Notes: generated by a model from the letters alone, not told the origin. DNA of 64,000 bases from a bacterium (GCA_021323635.1 JAJPKQ010000017.1:233949-297948); one strand, 5' to 3'. Positions 1-8,303 are shown, numbered from the stretch's first letter. Numbers and translations are program-made.

Positions 1-267
1 GGCCTTGGCGAGCACTGCGCCGCGCTCGGCGCTGCCGCTGACGCGCACGCCGTGGCCGCGGCGGAACTCCAGCAGCCCCTCCTCGCGCAGCTGCCGCAGC
101 GCCCGCAGCACGGTGTTGGTGTTCACGCCAAGCACAGCGGCGATGTCGCGAGCCGGCGGCAAGCGATCGCCAGGGGCAGCCTCCCCTTCTGCGATCGCGC
201 GACGGATCTCACCGGCAACCTGCTCGTGCAGGAGCGTCGGGTCTGAGCGGTCTACCTTGATCTTCAC
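1..267 (-). CDS. GntR-family transcriptional regulator, N-terminal part (cut by window edge)
   Basis: The 89 visible codons run off the left end. They encode a winged helix-turn-helix of the GntR class: an LHEQVAGEIRRAI helix, then PGDRLPPARDIAAVLGVNTNTVLRALRQL and the wing EEGLLEFRRGHGVRV. The effector domain is outside the window, so the subfamily is unknown; the short lead-in before the HTH fits small YtrA-like regulators. The GTG at 267 is chosen because the HTH begins about 12 residues later and a perfect palindrome lies 7 nt upstream. No Shine-Dalgarno is visible. It diverges from the gene at 293 and probably controls both itself and that gene (inference). Confidence 0.85.
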   Translation of the reverse strand, partial: MKIKVDRSDPTLLHEQVAGEIRRAIAEGEAAPGDRLPPARDIAAVLGVNTNTVLRALRQLREEGLLEFRRGHGVRVSGSAERGAVLAKA

Positions 268-273
268 GATAGT

Positions 274-288
274 GCTAGTCTTGCTAGC
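274..288. promoter_or_regulatory. Putative GntR operator, GCTAG-N5-CTAGC
   Basis: A perfect 5+5 bp inverted repeat with a 5-nt centre lies inside the 25-nt gap between the divergent starts at 267 (-) and 293 (+). GntR proteins usually bind short palindromes in their own promoters, so autoregulation and joint control of the neighbour are inferred. No -35/-10 pair can be separated from it. Confidence 0.45.
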
Positions 289-292
289 TTCA

Positions 293-2317
293 ATGTCATC
301 CATTAAAGATATCCAAGCGCGCGCCGCGCCTTCAGCTCCCAGCGACGAGGCTGCGCAGCCGCCCACCTGGCCCGACCCCCAGCAGGGCGTGATCGAAGAG
401 GCGCGAAGGCGCCAGCGCAGGCGGCGCCGGCGCCTGAGCCAGATCGTGCTCGCGACGCCGGCCCTGATCGTGCTTGCGCTCGCGCTGATCGAAGGGGCGA
501 CCGCCACCCACCCACGCACGCACAGCGACGAAGGCGGAGCAGGCGCAGCGCTCAGCTCCGCAGGCGCGGCCAGCTTCAACGTCAGGCTCGCGCCATCGCT
601 TGAAGTCGGTCAGGCGGGCTGGCAGGTCTTCTACGAAGACCACGGGGCCCAGCTGGGAGGAGAGGGCATCGGCCCGGCGCTTCAATCAACCCCGATCATC
701 GCAAGCTGGGGTGGCAGCAGCGGCGGCTCGCATCAGTGGACCACGATGCTTTTGACCACGCCAAACGTCGCCGCGATCCTCGTTGAAGGCAAAAGCCGCG
801 TGCCGACGGTGGCGCTGCCCGGGCTCCCCTACGGCTACCGCGCGGCGCGCATCCTGACCGCGATATCGCCCGCCGAAGGGCTTATCGGGCGGGGACTCGC
901 CAGCGGGCCCCAAGGGCCCCGCTCGCTGGTGGCGCTCGACGCCAAGGGGGAGCCGATCCGCGGCAAGGCGAGCAACAGAACGCCCCTTCAGGGCGCCGTG
1001 CATGTCTGGGAATACCCGGACCGCACCGCTGAGGGCTCCTGCGGGCTGCGCGCGAGCGGCCTTGCGGGGCTGAGCGCCCAGGGAGGCAGGGTGCTCAGCG
1101 GCGTGCGACCCTACCCCGCCCGCGAGATCGGCGCCCAGATCGTGGGGCACGCCTTTCTGCCGTGCGTCTCCGTCACCTACCACCTCCGCGGCATGCCGCT
1201 GCGCGCGCTGATCCTGCTGGACGCCGCGCATCCGGGTGCGCGCGCCGCTGCTCTGCCGGACTTCAAGCCCGTGAGCGGAGCGCCGGGCTTCGTGCAGCAG
1301 GGAGGCCTGACCGCCAGGCGCGAAGGCGCTGCCTGGCTGCTGGTCGGACAGGGGAGCTCCAGCAGCGAGCGCCTGGCGCTGCTGCGCCACCTGCGGGCAA
1401 TCGTCAGGCTCGGCTCGCTGGTCCCCGCCTCCTCCGGCGTCCCTGAGATCGGAGGGGCCGACGCGCCCCCGCCGCCCAGCCAGCCGGTGGCGCTGCGCGT
1501 AGCACCTGCGCTCGAAGCTGGCGCCCTGGGCTGGGAATACATCGCATCCGAAGGCGATCGTGGCGCCAGCGGATCGTGCTGCAGCCTCCTCACGCACGCT
1601 GCCCAGCTTGCGAGCGACAGCAAGGTCCTGGGTCCTGCGTCCGGGCCGTGGTGGTGGGCCATGGTGATCACGGCCCCGCAGGTGGCGGCGGTGTCGGTCG
1701 AAGGTCGCGTCCCGGTCCCCACCCACGCCGGCGGGCTCCCCTACGGCATGCGCCAGGCGCGCGTGGTCGTCAAGCACCTCACAGCCGCGCTCATCGCCTT
1801 CAACTCCCACGGACGGCGCATAACAAAGGCCGGCTTTGAAACGCTGCCCAAGCGCCGCATCTTCGAAGGCCCCTATGCGCCCCGCAGCTGGAGCGCAGGA
1901 TCGGCGCCTCCCGCAGCGGCCGCCTGCCGGCTGAGCGCATCGGGCCTCAGCGGGCTGAGCGCGCTCGGTGGCGCAGTCGTGTTGCACCTCAAGGGCTACC
2001 AGGTCTTTGAAAGCAGGGCCTTCCAGTCCTGCGCAGACACCTACTACAGCCTCGGCGGCTCAACTCTGCAGGCGGCGGTTCTGCTGGACGCGCAGCACCC
2101 CGGCAGCAGACCCGCGGCCCTTCCCGGGATGAAGCCCGTCGCGGAGGTGCCCGGGGTCTTTGAAGCGCCGGGGGGCATCATGCACAATCCCGGTCTGGCT
2201 CGCCGGCAGCTTGCCGCCAAGCGCCTGCCGGGAGCCTGGCTTCTGGTCGCCGGCGGCCGCGACCGCGCTCAGCAGCTGCAGCTGCTTGCGCATCTGAGCG
2301 CGTCGATCCGGCTCTGA
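293..2317 (+). CDS. Membrane-anchored extracytoplasmic protein with two tandem homologous domains, function unknown
   Basis: The protein has 674 aa. A cytoplasmic Arg-rich stretch (residues 36-47) precedes one transmembrane helix (about 49-67); the rest should be outside. That part is an internal duplication, residues 97-373 and 401-674. Matching segments include VRLAPSLEVG/LRVAPALEAG, LPYGYRAARI/LPYGMRQARV, CGLRASGLAGLSAQGG/CRLSASGLSGLSALGG and LLDAAHPGARAAALP/LLDAQHPGSRPAALP. The ATG at 293 puts the basic stretch and TM helix at the N-terminus; the frame stays open upstream, but that part overlaps the GntR gene. I recognise no family. It is divergent from the GntR gene and probably regulated by it. 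Confidence 0.75.
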   Translation: MSSIKDIQARAAPSAPSDEAAQPPTWPDPQQGVIEEARRRQRRRRRRLSQIVLATPALIVLALALIEGATATHPRTHSDEGGAGAALSSAGAASFNVRLAPSLEVGQAGWQVFYEDHGAQLGGEGIGPALQSTPIIASWGGSSGGSHQWTTMLLTTPNVAAILVEGKSRVPTVALPGLPYGYRAARILTAISPAEGLIGRGLASGPQGPRSLVALDAKGEPIRGKASNRTPLQGAVHVWEYPDRTAEGSCGLRASGLAGLSAQGGRVLSGVRPYPAREIGAQIVGHAFLPCVSVTYHLRGMPLRALILLDAAHPGARAAALPDFKPVSGAPGFVQQGGLTARREGAAWLLVGQGSSSSERLALLRHLRAIVRLGSLVPASSGVPEIGGADAPPPPSQPVALRVAPALEAGALGWEYIASEGDRGASGSCCSLLTHAAQLASDSKVLGPASGPWWWAMVITAPQVAAVSVEGRVPVPTHAGGLPYGMRQARVVVKHLTAALIAFNSHGRRITKAGFETLPKRRIFEGPYAPRSWSAGSAPPAAAACRLSASGLSGLSALGGAVVLHLKGYQVFESRAFQSCADTYYSLGGSTLQAAVLLDAQHPGSRPAALPGMKPVAEVPGVFEAPGGIMHNPGLARRQLAAKRLPGAWLLVAGGRDRAQQLQLLAHLSASIRL

Positions 2318-2338
2318 GGCTCCTGGCGCTCAGGCACA

Positions 2339-4471
2339 TCACGTCGGCGGCGAGGAGAGGCGACCGTCAGCGGCGCTCCGCTGCTCGGCGCGCACGCTCC
2401 TGCCCGGGCGCGAGCGCTTGACTCTGTACATCGTCGCGTCGGCTTCGCGCAGCAGCCCCTCGACGTCGGTGGCATCGAGCGGCCAGATCGCGCGGCCGAT
2501 GCTCGCCTGCACCGCCAGCCGCAGCTCGCCGATCACGAACGGAGATTGAAATGCGCGCTCAAAGCGCTGCGCGATCGCCTCCAGCGCGGAGGGATCCTCG
2601 ATCGCGTCGACGATCACCGCGAACTCATCGCCGCCGAGCCTTGCGACCGTGTCCTCGGGACGCGCGCAGTTGCGCAGGCGCCCGGCAACCGCACGCAGCA
2701 GCTGGTCGCCCGCCTCATGTCCGAACTCGTCGTTGATCGGCTTGAAGCGGTCAAGGTCGATATAGAAGAGGGCAAAGGGCTTGGTGGCGTCTGAGCCTCG
2801 CTCGGCTGCCTGTGCGATGCGCTCGCCGAAGGCAAGGCGATTGGCCAGGCCGGTAAGCTGGTCATGGTGGGCCTGGTGGGTGATGTGGTCCACCAGGCGC
2901 CCGTTTTCAAGCGCGATCACCGCATGGGCCGCTACGCCCGCGAGCCGGTCGGAGAGCTCGGGGCTGCGTGCGAGGCGCTCGGGATCGCTGCGCACCGACA
3001 CCTGCAGCACGCCGATGAAGCGCCGCGCGGTGGCGATCGGCACCGCAACGGAGGCCACAGCTCCGATTTCCCGGAAGGTGCCCTTGATCGGAGAGCTCTC
3101 GATGTCGATGAAGTGCGGCTCGGGGTCGGGCCGCTTCAGCCATGCGGCAAGCTGGGGGAACTGCTCTGGGCTCAAGACCTCAGCACCGGCCTGCTCGTCG
3201 CGCCAGCCGGTGGAGTTGACCGCCTGGCGCCTGAGCACTCCGGCCTGCTCGTCCCACAGGGAGACCGTGACGCGATCACAGTCGATGACCGCCGGGATCG
3301 CCTCGACGAGACGACTTGCGATCTGCGCGGTTGAGCCTGCTGAGGCCAGCTGACGCGCGAGCTCCAGCAGCGCGCTCGCCTCCTGGTGGCGGCGCTGTGC
3401 CTCGTCACGATTGCTCTGCGCCTCCAGCAGCGCGGTCGCGCTGTCCAGCGCTGTTGCCGCATAGCGCGAGTAGAGCTCAAGCAGCTCGCGCTCCTGCGGA
3501 AAGAACTGCGCCCCCTCCTGGTACATCGCCACCAGCCGCCCGTAATCGCGGTGACGGGAGCGAATCTCGGCGACCGCCCAGTTCGAGGGCGGCACGCAGC
3601 CCTCGTAGAGGCGGCGCGCAACCTGCTCGGCCTCCTCCTCGTCCATGCCCTTCGCCTGCACGATCATCTGCCCCTCCGTCGAGGGTCGCACGGCAAGCAC
3701 GTACTTGGGCGCACGCACCTGCTGCGCGGCGCGATCGGCGATGCGCGCGAGCGTGTCGTTCAGATCACCCGCCGAGATCAGGTCCGCAGCCGTTGCGAAA
3801 ATCCCTTCCAGCCGCCGTGAGAGGGCGCTCAGCTGCTCGCGCAGCATCCGCACCTGGGCGCCCTCGTCGCTGCCAGCGCCGCTTGCGTCCCAGCGCACCA
3901 GATAGCGGCAATAGGGCGCGCCGAGCGCCTGACAGGATGTGTGCTCGACCTGAGCCGGCGCAAGGCCGAAGAGCACAGTCGCCTGTCGCAGCAGCCCGAT
4001 AGTCCAGTCGCAGTGCTGGGACGTCCGCGTGAGCCCGGGCGCCATCACGGCATGTATCTCGGCGTAGCCGGGGCGCACCTCCACGGCGTCAAGCTCGGCG
4101 GTCGTGCTGTAGCGCTGTGCTGAGACCTTCAGCTGGCGCATGTGCTCCTCGACGCTGCCCAGCGAGCGCAGCACGGTGGCGGTGGCAGAGCTGCCCAGCA
4201 GCCGGATCGACTCATCGCCCGCGTGCATCGCGAAGTGTCGGTCCTGAGTTATCGCTTCGCCGGCGCGCAGCAGCGCGATCGCCTCATCGAAGCTGATCCA
4301 GTTGCCGACGTCGGTCAGGTACGATGCGTCGTGGCTGCTCTGCGCCTCTGATAGCAGCCTCGCCACGCCCTCCTCCCCCAGCTTGCGGCGCACGTGTGAG
4401 ATGGCCATCGCGCTCAGCGCGCAGGAGAAGGAGTGCACGACCGACTTCGGACTCGTCGCGGGCTCATTCAT
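2339..4471 (-). CDS. GAF-GGDEF diguanylate cyclase with N-terminal V4R-like sensor
   Basis: A 710-aa, apparently soluble protein. Residues 1-195 resemble a V4R/heme-NO-binding-like sensor ending in a CQALGAPYCRYLV segment. A coiled-coil linker (about 205-230), two GAF-like domains (about 225-350 and 365-520) and a GGDEF domain (about 535-690) follow. The active-site GGDEF (613-617) is intact, preceded by an RPED inhibitory RxxD site (604-607), so it should make c-di-GMP from two GTP and be product-inhibited. No EAL domain. It has its own promoter region upstream (4472-4612). The N-terminal assignment is the least certain part. Confidence 0.9.
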   Translation of the reverse strand: MNEPATSPKSVVHSFSCALSAMAISHVRRKLGEEGVARLLSEAQSSHDASYLTDVGNWISFDEAIALLRAGEAITQDRHFAMHAGDESIRLLGSSATATVLRSLGSVEEHMRQLKVSAQRYSTTAELDAVEVRPGYAEIHAVMAPGLTRTSQHCDWTIGLLRQATVLFGLAPAQVEHTSCQALGAPYCRYLVRWDASGAGSDEGAQVRMLREQLSALSRRLEGIFATAADLISAGDLNDTLARIADRAAQQVRAPKYVLAVRPSTEGQMIVQAKGMDEEEAEQVARRLYEGCVPPSNWAVAEIRSRHRDYGRLVAMYQEGAQFFPQERELLELYSRYAATALDSATALLEAQSNRDEAQRRHQEASALLELARQLASAGSTAQIASRLVEAIPAVIDCDRVTVSLWDEQAGVLRRQAVNSTGWRDEQAGAEVLSPEQFPQLAAWLKRPDPEPHFIDIESSPIKGTFREIGAVASVAVPIATARRFIGVLQVSVRSDPERLARSPELSDRLAGVAAHAVIALENGRLVDHITHQAHHDQLTGLANRLAFGERIAQAAERGSDATKPFALFYIDLDRFKPINDEFGHEAGDQLLRAVAGRLRNCARPEDTVARLGGDEFAVIVDAIEDPSALEAIAQRFERAFQSPFVIGELRLAVQASIGRAIWPLDATDVEGLLREADATMYRVKRSRPGRSVRAEQRSAADGRLSSPPT

Positions 4472-4612
4472 TTGGCATGTATCGGCCGCTTCGAATGAGC
4501 GTCCACGGCGCGACCTGGCATTTGGACGTTTGCCCTAGCCGTTACAAGCCATTTTGCAAGCCTAGCTGGACGGCTGTTTCAGCCACGTCGCGACCGCCGG
4601 CGGGCGACCTGC

Positions 4613-5035
4613 TCAGCGAGGAGATCGAGCGGCGCGTTGGTCGGGCGTGCGCGCGACCTCCCCTGTGGAGCTACCGAGCTCGCGCTGCATCGCCTCAGCC
4701 AGGGCAAGTGCCGCAGTGAGCGGCCTCACTATCACCATCAGCTCATCGATCAAGCCGGCGGCGTTCGTATGAAGAAAGTCGCAGCCCTGAAGCTCGCGAT
4801 CGCCGACACGCGCCTCAAAGAGCAGCGCATGGTCGCTTGTGCCAGGCGCACCAAGCTCACGCACATAGCGAAAGCCCTCAAAGACGCGTGAGACGGCAAT
4901 CAGCAACGGGGCGACCGACCCGCGACCGCGATAGGGCTTGAAGACTACGGGGCTGCGGAACAGAACATCATCGGCCAGGAGCGAGATCGCAGCATCGATG
5001 TCTCTTGCCTCCACGGCAGCGCGAAATGGATGCAT
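4613..5035 (-). CDS. NTF2-like (SnoaL-fold) protein
   Basis: A 140-aa protein opening MHPFRAAVEARDIDAAISLLADDVLFRSPVV, the typical start of SnoaL/NTF2-like proteins: a helix pair, then a strand with a hydrophobic pocket. The pattern continues with FEGFRYVREL and HALLFEARVGDRELQGCDFLHTNAAGLI. Members of this superfamily are small cone-shaped barrels acting as isomerases, hydrolases or carriers, and nothing visible fixes a substrate. The charged C-terminal 20 residues look disordered. Gene ends are clear; it stands alone between the cyclase and the amidotransferase. Confidence 0.75.
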   Translation of the reverse strand: MHPFRAAVEARDIDAAISLLADDVLFRSPVVFKPYRGRGSVAPLLIAVSRVFEGFRYVRELGAPGTSDHALLFEARVGDRELQGCDFLHTNAAGLIDELMVIVRPLTAALALAEAMQRELGSSTGEVARTPDQRAARSPR

Positions 5036-5140
5036 GGCCTTCGCGCAGCTTAGTCAACACGCGCTGCCCCGGCGAATGGCGGGTGCAGGGGCAGCGCTGC
5101 AACGGCGCTTGAGCCGATCGGACATGATGGGCAGCGAAAG

Positions 5141-6013
5141 ATGTGTCGACTGTTTGCGATGAGCTCCGGCACGGCGGCCGCCAAGGCGACCTTCTGGCTG
5201 CTCGACGCCCCCGACAGCATCGCCGCGCAGAGCCACCGCGAGCCCGACGGCACGGGCGTTGGCTGGTTTGACGCACAAGGCAGGCCGCACATGCGCAAGC
5301 AGGCGATTGCCGCCTATGAGGATGCGGCCTTCGCGCGCGAGGCGCGCGAGCTCTGCTCACGCACCTTCATCGCACACATCTGCTTTGCCTCCACAGGCGC
5401 CCTGAAGCCCGATAACACGCATCCGTTCGAGCAAGAGGGTCGGCTCTTTGCCCACAACGGGGTGATCGAGGGCCTGGAGAGCCTAGATGCGAAGCTGGGC
5501 GAGGCGCTCGCGGTGGTCAAGGGCGATACCGACTCCGAGCGCTTCTTTGCCCTGATCAGCCGCGAAGCTGCCGCGCACGGGGGTGATCTGGAGGCCGGGA
5601 TCGCCGCCGCCTGCAACTGGGTCGCGGCGAGCCTGCCTTTGCTGTCGATCAACTTCGTGCTGATAGAGGCCGACGAGCTGTGGGCGCTGCGCTACCCCGA
5701 GACCCACGAGCTGCACATCCTCGAGCGCGAGCCCGGGAGGAGGCTCGAGCACGCCAGCAGCCTCGGCGCGCGCATCCTCAGCGAGCATGGCGCCGAGCAC
5801 CCGCTGGTGGTCATCGCGAGCGAGCGGCTCGACGGGGATCCGGGCTGGCGAGCGCTGCGCTCCGGTGAGCTGGTGCACGTCTCCGCGAGCCTTGCCGTGC
5901 GCTCGCGGCAGCTGCTCAGCGGTCCCCCGGCGCACCCGCTGACGCTGGCCGATCTGGGCGAGCGAGCGCGCGCCTCGCAGGCTGGCGCTGAAGCTGCCGC
6001 AGGCGGAGCCTGA
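5141..6013 (+). CDS. Class II glutamine amidotransferase (YafJ/EgtC-like)
   Basis: A 290-aa protein beginning MCRLFAMSSG, where Cys2 becomes the N-terminal nucleophile after Met removal, the mark of class II (Ntn) glutaminases. Family residues follow: SHREPDGTGVGWF, a FIAHICFASTGALKPDNTHPF block, FAHNGVIEG and GDTDSERFFALI. There is no synthase domain, so it would hydrolyse glutamine or a gamma-glutamyl amide as a stand-alone enzyme. EgtC (ergothioneine pathway) belongs to this family, but no other ergothioneine gene is nearby, so that role is not supported. The start is fixed by the nucleophile. Confidence 0.9.
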   Translation: MCRLFAMSSGTAAAKATFWLLDAPDSIAAQSHREPDGTGVGWFDAQGRPHMRKQAIAAYEDAAFAREARELCSRTFIAHICFASTGALKPDNTHPFEQEGRLFAHNGVIEGLESLDAKLGEALAVVKGDTDSERFFALISREAAAHGGDLEAGIAAACNWVAASLPLLSINFVLIEADELWALRYPETHELHILEREPGRRLEHASSLGARILSEHGAEHPLVVIASERLDGDPGWRALRSGELVHVSASLAVRSRQLLSGPPAHPLTLADLGERARASQAGAEAAAGGA

Positions 6014-6123
6014 TCGGGCCATCGGCAGATCGTGCGCGAGCCGCGCGAGGTGCGCAGACCCGATCGACGGCGGGCGCTGGCTCGCTCTGCGCTCCGGTGC
6101 AATAGCTGTGCTACGCCTCGATC

Positions 6124-6630
6124 GTGCCGACGACTCACCCACGACTCGCGCTCACGCGCGATCCCGAGCTCCTCGCCGCGCTCGAGCGCGGCGAGGAGCT
6201 GATCGGCGATGGAGGTCCGACGTCGGCGATCGCACGCGAGCTGATCCTGCGTGGCGCGGCGGCCTTCGCGGCAAGCTCTGGGTCTGATCTGGACCGCTGG
6301 CTGAGCGCGCGCGGCTTTGAGCAGGCCTCGCGCTCGAGCGCTGAGGTGCTGGCCGCTGCAGCGCAGCTCGGTCCGCCGAGGTCCCGCAAGGCTCGTGCAA
6401 TCTCGGAGGCGGTGAGCGAGCTGCGCGCCGAGCGCATGCAGGCGGGCATCACGTGGCTGCTGGGCGCTTGGTCTACCTCGACACATCGGCGTTCGTCAAG
6501 CTGGTGCGCGCCGAGCCCGAAACGACCGCGCTGGTGGCCTCGCTCAGAGGCGCTGAGCGCCTCGTCGCCTCGGAGATCCTCGAGGTTGAGGCCCTGTGCG
6601 CTGTGCGTCGCGCGCGCGCTTCGCTGCTGA
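6124..6630 (+). CDS. Antitoxin-like protein upstream of a PIN toxin; 3' end doubtful
   Basis: From a GTG start the first 110 residues look real: HPRLALTRDPELLAALERGEEL, a helical ARELILRGAAAF segment and a charged RSRKARAISEAVSELRAERMQAG region. This matches short antitoxins encoded before PIN toxins in actinobacteria. The frame does not stop near the toxin start at 6453 but continues 178 nt into it, giving a Ser/Arg-rich tail that looks like a frame shadow. The true antitoxin may have ended near 6450 and lost its stop through a small indel, or the long overlap is real. Confidence 0.55.
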   Translation: MPTTHPRLALTRDPELLAALERGEELIGDGGPTSAIARELILRGAAAFAASSGSDLDRWLSARGFEQASRSSAEVLAAAAQLGPPRSRKARAISEAVSELRAERMQAGITWLLGAWSTSTHRRSSSWCAPSPKRPRWWPRSEALSASSPRRSSRLRPCALCVARALRC

Positions 6631-6851
6631 GAGCTCGCGCCCAGCTCGCGGGCGTCCGTCTCCTGCCGCTGAGCGCCGAGCTCCGCGCTCGCTCTTTAGC
6701 GCTTGACCCGCCCGGCCTTCGCTCGCTCGATGCCATCCGCCTCGCCGCCGCGCTCAGCATTGCCGAGCGGCTGCACTGCCTCTACACCTACGACGAGCGC
6801 CTTGGCGCCGCGGCGCGCAAGGCGGGCTTGATGGTGCAGACGCCTGCGTAG
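6453..6851 (+). CDS. PIN-domain ribonuclease toxin (VapC family)
   Basis: A 132-aa PIN protein. The first acidic residue is in LVYLDTSAFVKL (Asp10); others are in ASEILEVEAL and in the C-terminal SLDAIRLAAAL and LYTYDERLGAAARKAG, giving the usual set of metal-binding acids. VapC-type PIN proteins cleave RNA, often tRNA, and are neutralised by the antitoxin encoded just upstream. The GTG at 6453 puts the first beta strand at residue 6. The 3' third (from 6720) and downstream flank are duplicated at 12016-12214, where only a truncated copy survives. Confidence 0.85.
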   Translation: MAAGRLVYLDTSAFVKLVRAEPETTALVASLRGAERLVASEILEVEALCAVRRARASLLRARAQLAGVRLLPLSAELRARSLALDPPGLRSLDAIRLAAALSIAERLHCLYTYDERLGAAARKAGLMVQTPA

Positions 6852-6911
6852 GGTCGGCGTCGCCGAGCAGCAGCCTCTGCTCTGCCCCACGGATCGCTCG
6901 AGGAGCACCGC
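6720..6911 (+). repeat. Segmental duplication copy A, block 1 (partner 12016-12208)
   Basis: This stretch covers the last 43 codons of the PIN gene and about 60 nt beyond. It matches 12016-12208 in the same orientation, nearly identical inside the coding part and more diverged after the stop. At about 6907-6917 the match jumps 265 bp forward in the partner (see the YdeI remnant). Confidence 0.85.
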
Positions 6912-7009
6912 GTGCGCTTCGGGGTGACGGTCGAGCTCGCGCTGCAGATCGTCCGACATCGAGGCTCTCAGTTGCCCTTTGTCGGCAGCGTTCCTGTGCC
7001 CGTCGGACG
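6907..7009 (-). pseudogene. Remnant of a YdeI/OmpD-associated-family gene (partner 12469-12571)
   Basis: On the minus strand this encodes a degraded version of the YdeI segment MPEDLQRELDRHPEAR, here MSDDLQRELDRHPEAH in an otherwise unrelated frame. The DNA aligns with 12475-12571 inside the intact YdeI gene. The junction with block 1 falls at an 11-bp sequence, GCCGCGCGCGC, present in the intact copy at 12204-12214 and 12469-12479. A 265-bp deletion between those two sites would produce this arrangement. Confidence 0.75.
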
Positions 7010-7133
7010 CTGGCGAGCGCTGCCCGCTTTTGCAATGCGTAGGAGAGTGAACGGCACCAACGACGTGCGTCGGCACTGCAAGGGGTACACGCCCGCGCGG
7101 CACTCGAGCTACGCGGTGTAGGATGCGATTGCA

Positions 7134-7964
7134 ATGAAGCTCTTTGCTCGCCGCAGAGCCGCGGATCGGGCAGATAGCGCCCGTACGCGACCAGCCGCCA
7201 TCGGTGCAAGCTGGCTGGCATGGCCGACCCTCGCGGAACGCAGCGTAGCGGTGAAGGTTGCCGGCACAAACCACTACCGCAACTCTGCGCAAGCGATCTT
7301 TGACCGGTACGGTGACCTGGTGATGGCGGCGCTGACGATCGAAGCGCGCGGAACCTACGCCGGCGCTGTTCGAGTCGAGGTTGCAGGTGCAGTGCTCGGG
7401 CACGTACCTCACGGCGCAGCGGATGAATACCGCAACGTAGTGGAAGCGCTAGCTAAATCAACCTTACCGTGCACATGCCGTGCGGAGCTGGAAGTTGGCG
7501 ACTACGCTGACGTATGGCTACACGGTCGCCCCGAGCCGCGGTCGACAGATGAACCATTTCTGCCGCCGATCGATTCCGAAGTCGCTGTCGATCTCGACGA
7601 GGGACAGGCGCGCAGCCTAGACGAGTCCCTTTGCAGTCGCGCGAAGTCAAAAACTGCTGATCGGCTTGCCGAGCTGCGACAGGCAGGCAGCATATGGCGG
7701 GTAGTGCTGGCCGGAAGTGACATTGGCTCGCTCGCCCCGGGCAATTACGACAGGGTCGTGCAAGGACGCACCGCAGGATTCCCTCTGACCTGCTGGTTGC
7801 GAATCGCCAGGCGACCGCAAAAGCCGCTGCGCGTGACGGTCGCGATCCCGCGCGACGCTCCGGAGCCCGCGTCGCCGGCGCATACGCCAACGCTGGTGGT
7901 CGTGAATGGCCGGCTCATGCTTCGAGACCCGGGGCATGGCTTCAGCCCACCAGCCGATCGATAG
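7134..7964 (+). CDS. HIRAN-like domain protein
   Basis: A 276-aa protein. Residues about 37-130 match the HIRAN layout: a VAVKVAGTNHYRNSAQAIF opening (family: vvGesHYq), then ALTIEARGTYAGAVRVEVAGAVLGHVPHGAADEYRNVVEAL (family: x-NPyDpnAVrVxixGxxvGYlpr-x-a-xxy). HIRAN domains bind DNA ends, mostly as parts of SNF2 helicases or nucleases; here it stands alone. The C-terminal half (150-276) has a possible second, weaker repeat (IWRVVLAGSDIGSLAPGNYD). Codon use is less GC-biased than in neighbours, suggesting acquisition. It occupies the place where copy A of the duplication would carry the rest of YdeI. Confidence 0.7.
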   Translation: MKLFARRRAADRADSARTRPAAIGASWLAWPTLAERSVAVKVAGTNHYRNSAQAIFDRYGDLVMAALTIEARGTYAGAVRVEVAGAVLGHVPHGAADEYRNVVEALAKSTLPCTCRAELEVGDYADVWLHGRPEPRSTDEPFLPPIDSEVAVDLDEGQARSLDESLCSRAKSKTADRLAELRQAGSIWRVVLAGSDIGSLAPGNYDRVVQGRTAGFPLTCWLRIARRPQKPLRVTVAIPRDAPEPASPAHTPTLVVVNGRLMLRDPGHGFSPPADR

Positions 7965-8221
7965 CGCGAATCGCGGCTCATGACTTCCCCTAGGCGCTGA
8001 GCCAACGGGCGCACGCAGACGCGATCAGCGCTATCGGCCGGCGCGCAACCCGCACGGCTAAAGTTGTTTCGCGCGCCTGACCCAGCCAACCGGCCCTGCT
8101 TCAGGGGCAATCAGGTCTGGGGTTGCTCCCGGCCTGGGCGACATTAGCCACCAAACGGCGACAAGATCCGAAGAGTCGTTCATCGTCGTTCACCGGGCGT
8201 CCGAGCCTGGCTTGCAATCGC

Positions 8222-8252
8222 CCTCCAGAAGCCGTATTGCGGCTCTCGGAGG
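8222..8252. terminator. Hairpin beside the tRNA-Trp fragment
   Basis: CCTCC pairs with GGAGG, and AGCCG with CGGCT around a TATTG loop; three positions between the two stems are mismatched or wobble. It sits 6 nt beyond the 3' end of the tRNA-Trp fragment (minus orientation), the position the terminator hairpin 12951-12974 has beside the intact tRNA, but the sequence is unrelated. Confidence 0.35.
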
Positions 8253-8257
8253 CAAGC

Positions 8258-8303
8258 GGGGGACCGAAGAGTCGAACCTCGCGATGCGGATTTGGAGATC
8301 ACA
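8258..8303 (-). pseudogene. tRNA-Trp 3'-half fragment
   Basis: About 46 nt match 12991-13036, the acceptor 3' strand, T-arm and anticodon arm of tRNA-Trp(CCA), in the same orientation with four or five mismatches. The 5' half (D-arm and acceptor 5' strand) is not recognisable. A 3'-half tRNA copy in direct orientation is what tRNA-targeted integration leaves; it also fits the eroded end of a segmental duplication. Confidence 0.75.

Noticed and set aside
686..1987. 433-codon open frame on the minus strand of the duplicated-domain protein gene
   Set aside because: Low-complexity Arg/Ala/Gly-rich product, no family, and the plus-strand protein shows a clear internal duplication; a GC-bias shadow.
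4472..4612. c-di-GMP riboswitch upstream of the diguanylate cyclase
   Set aside because: No conserved GEMM-type core could be recognised in the 141 nt; only weak promoter-like boxes.
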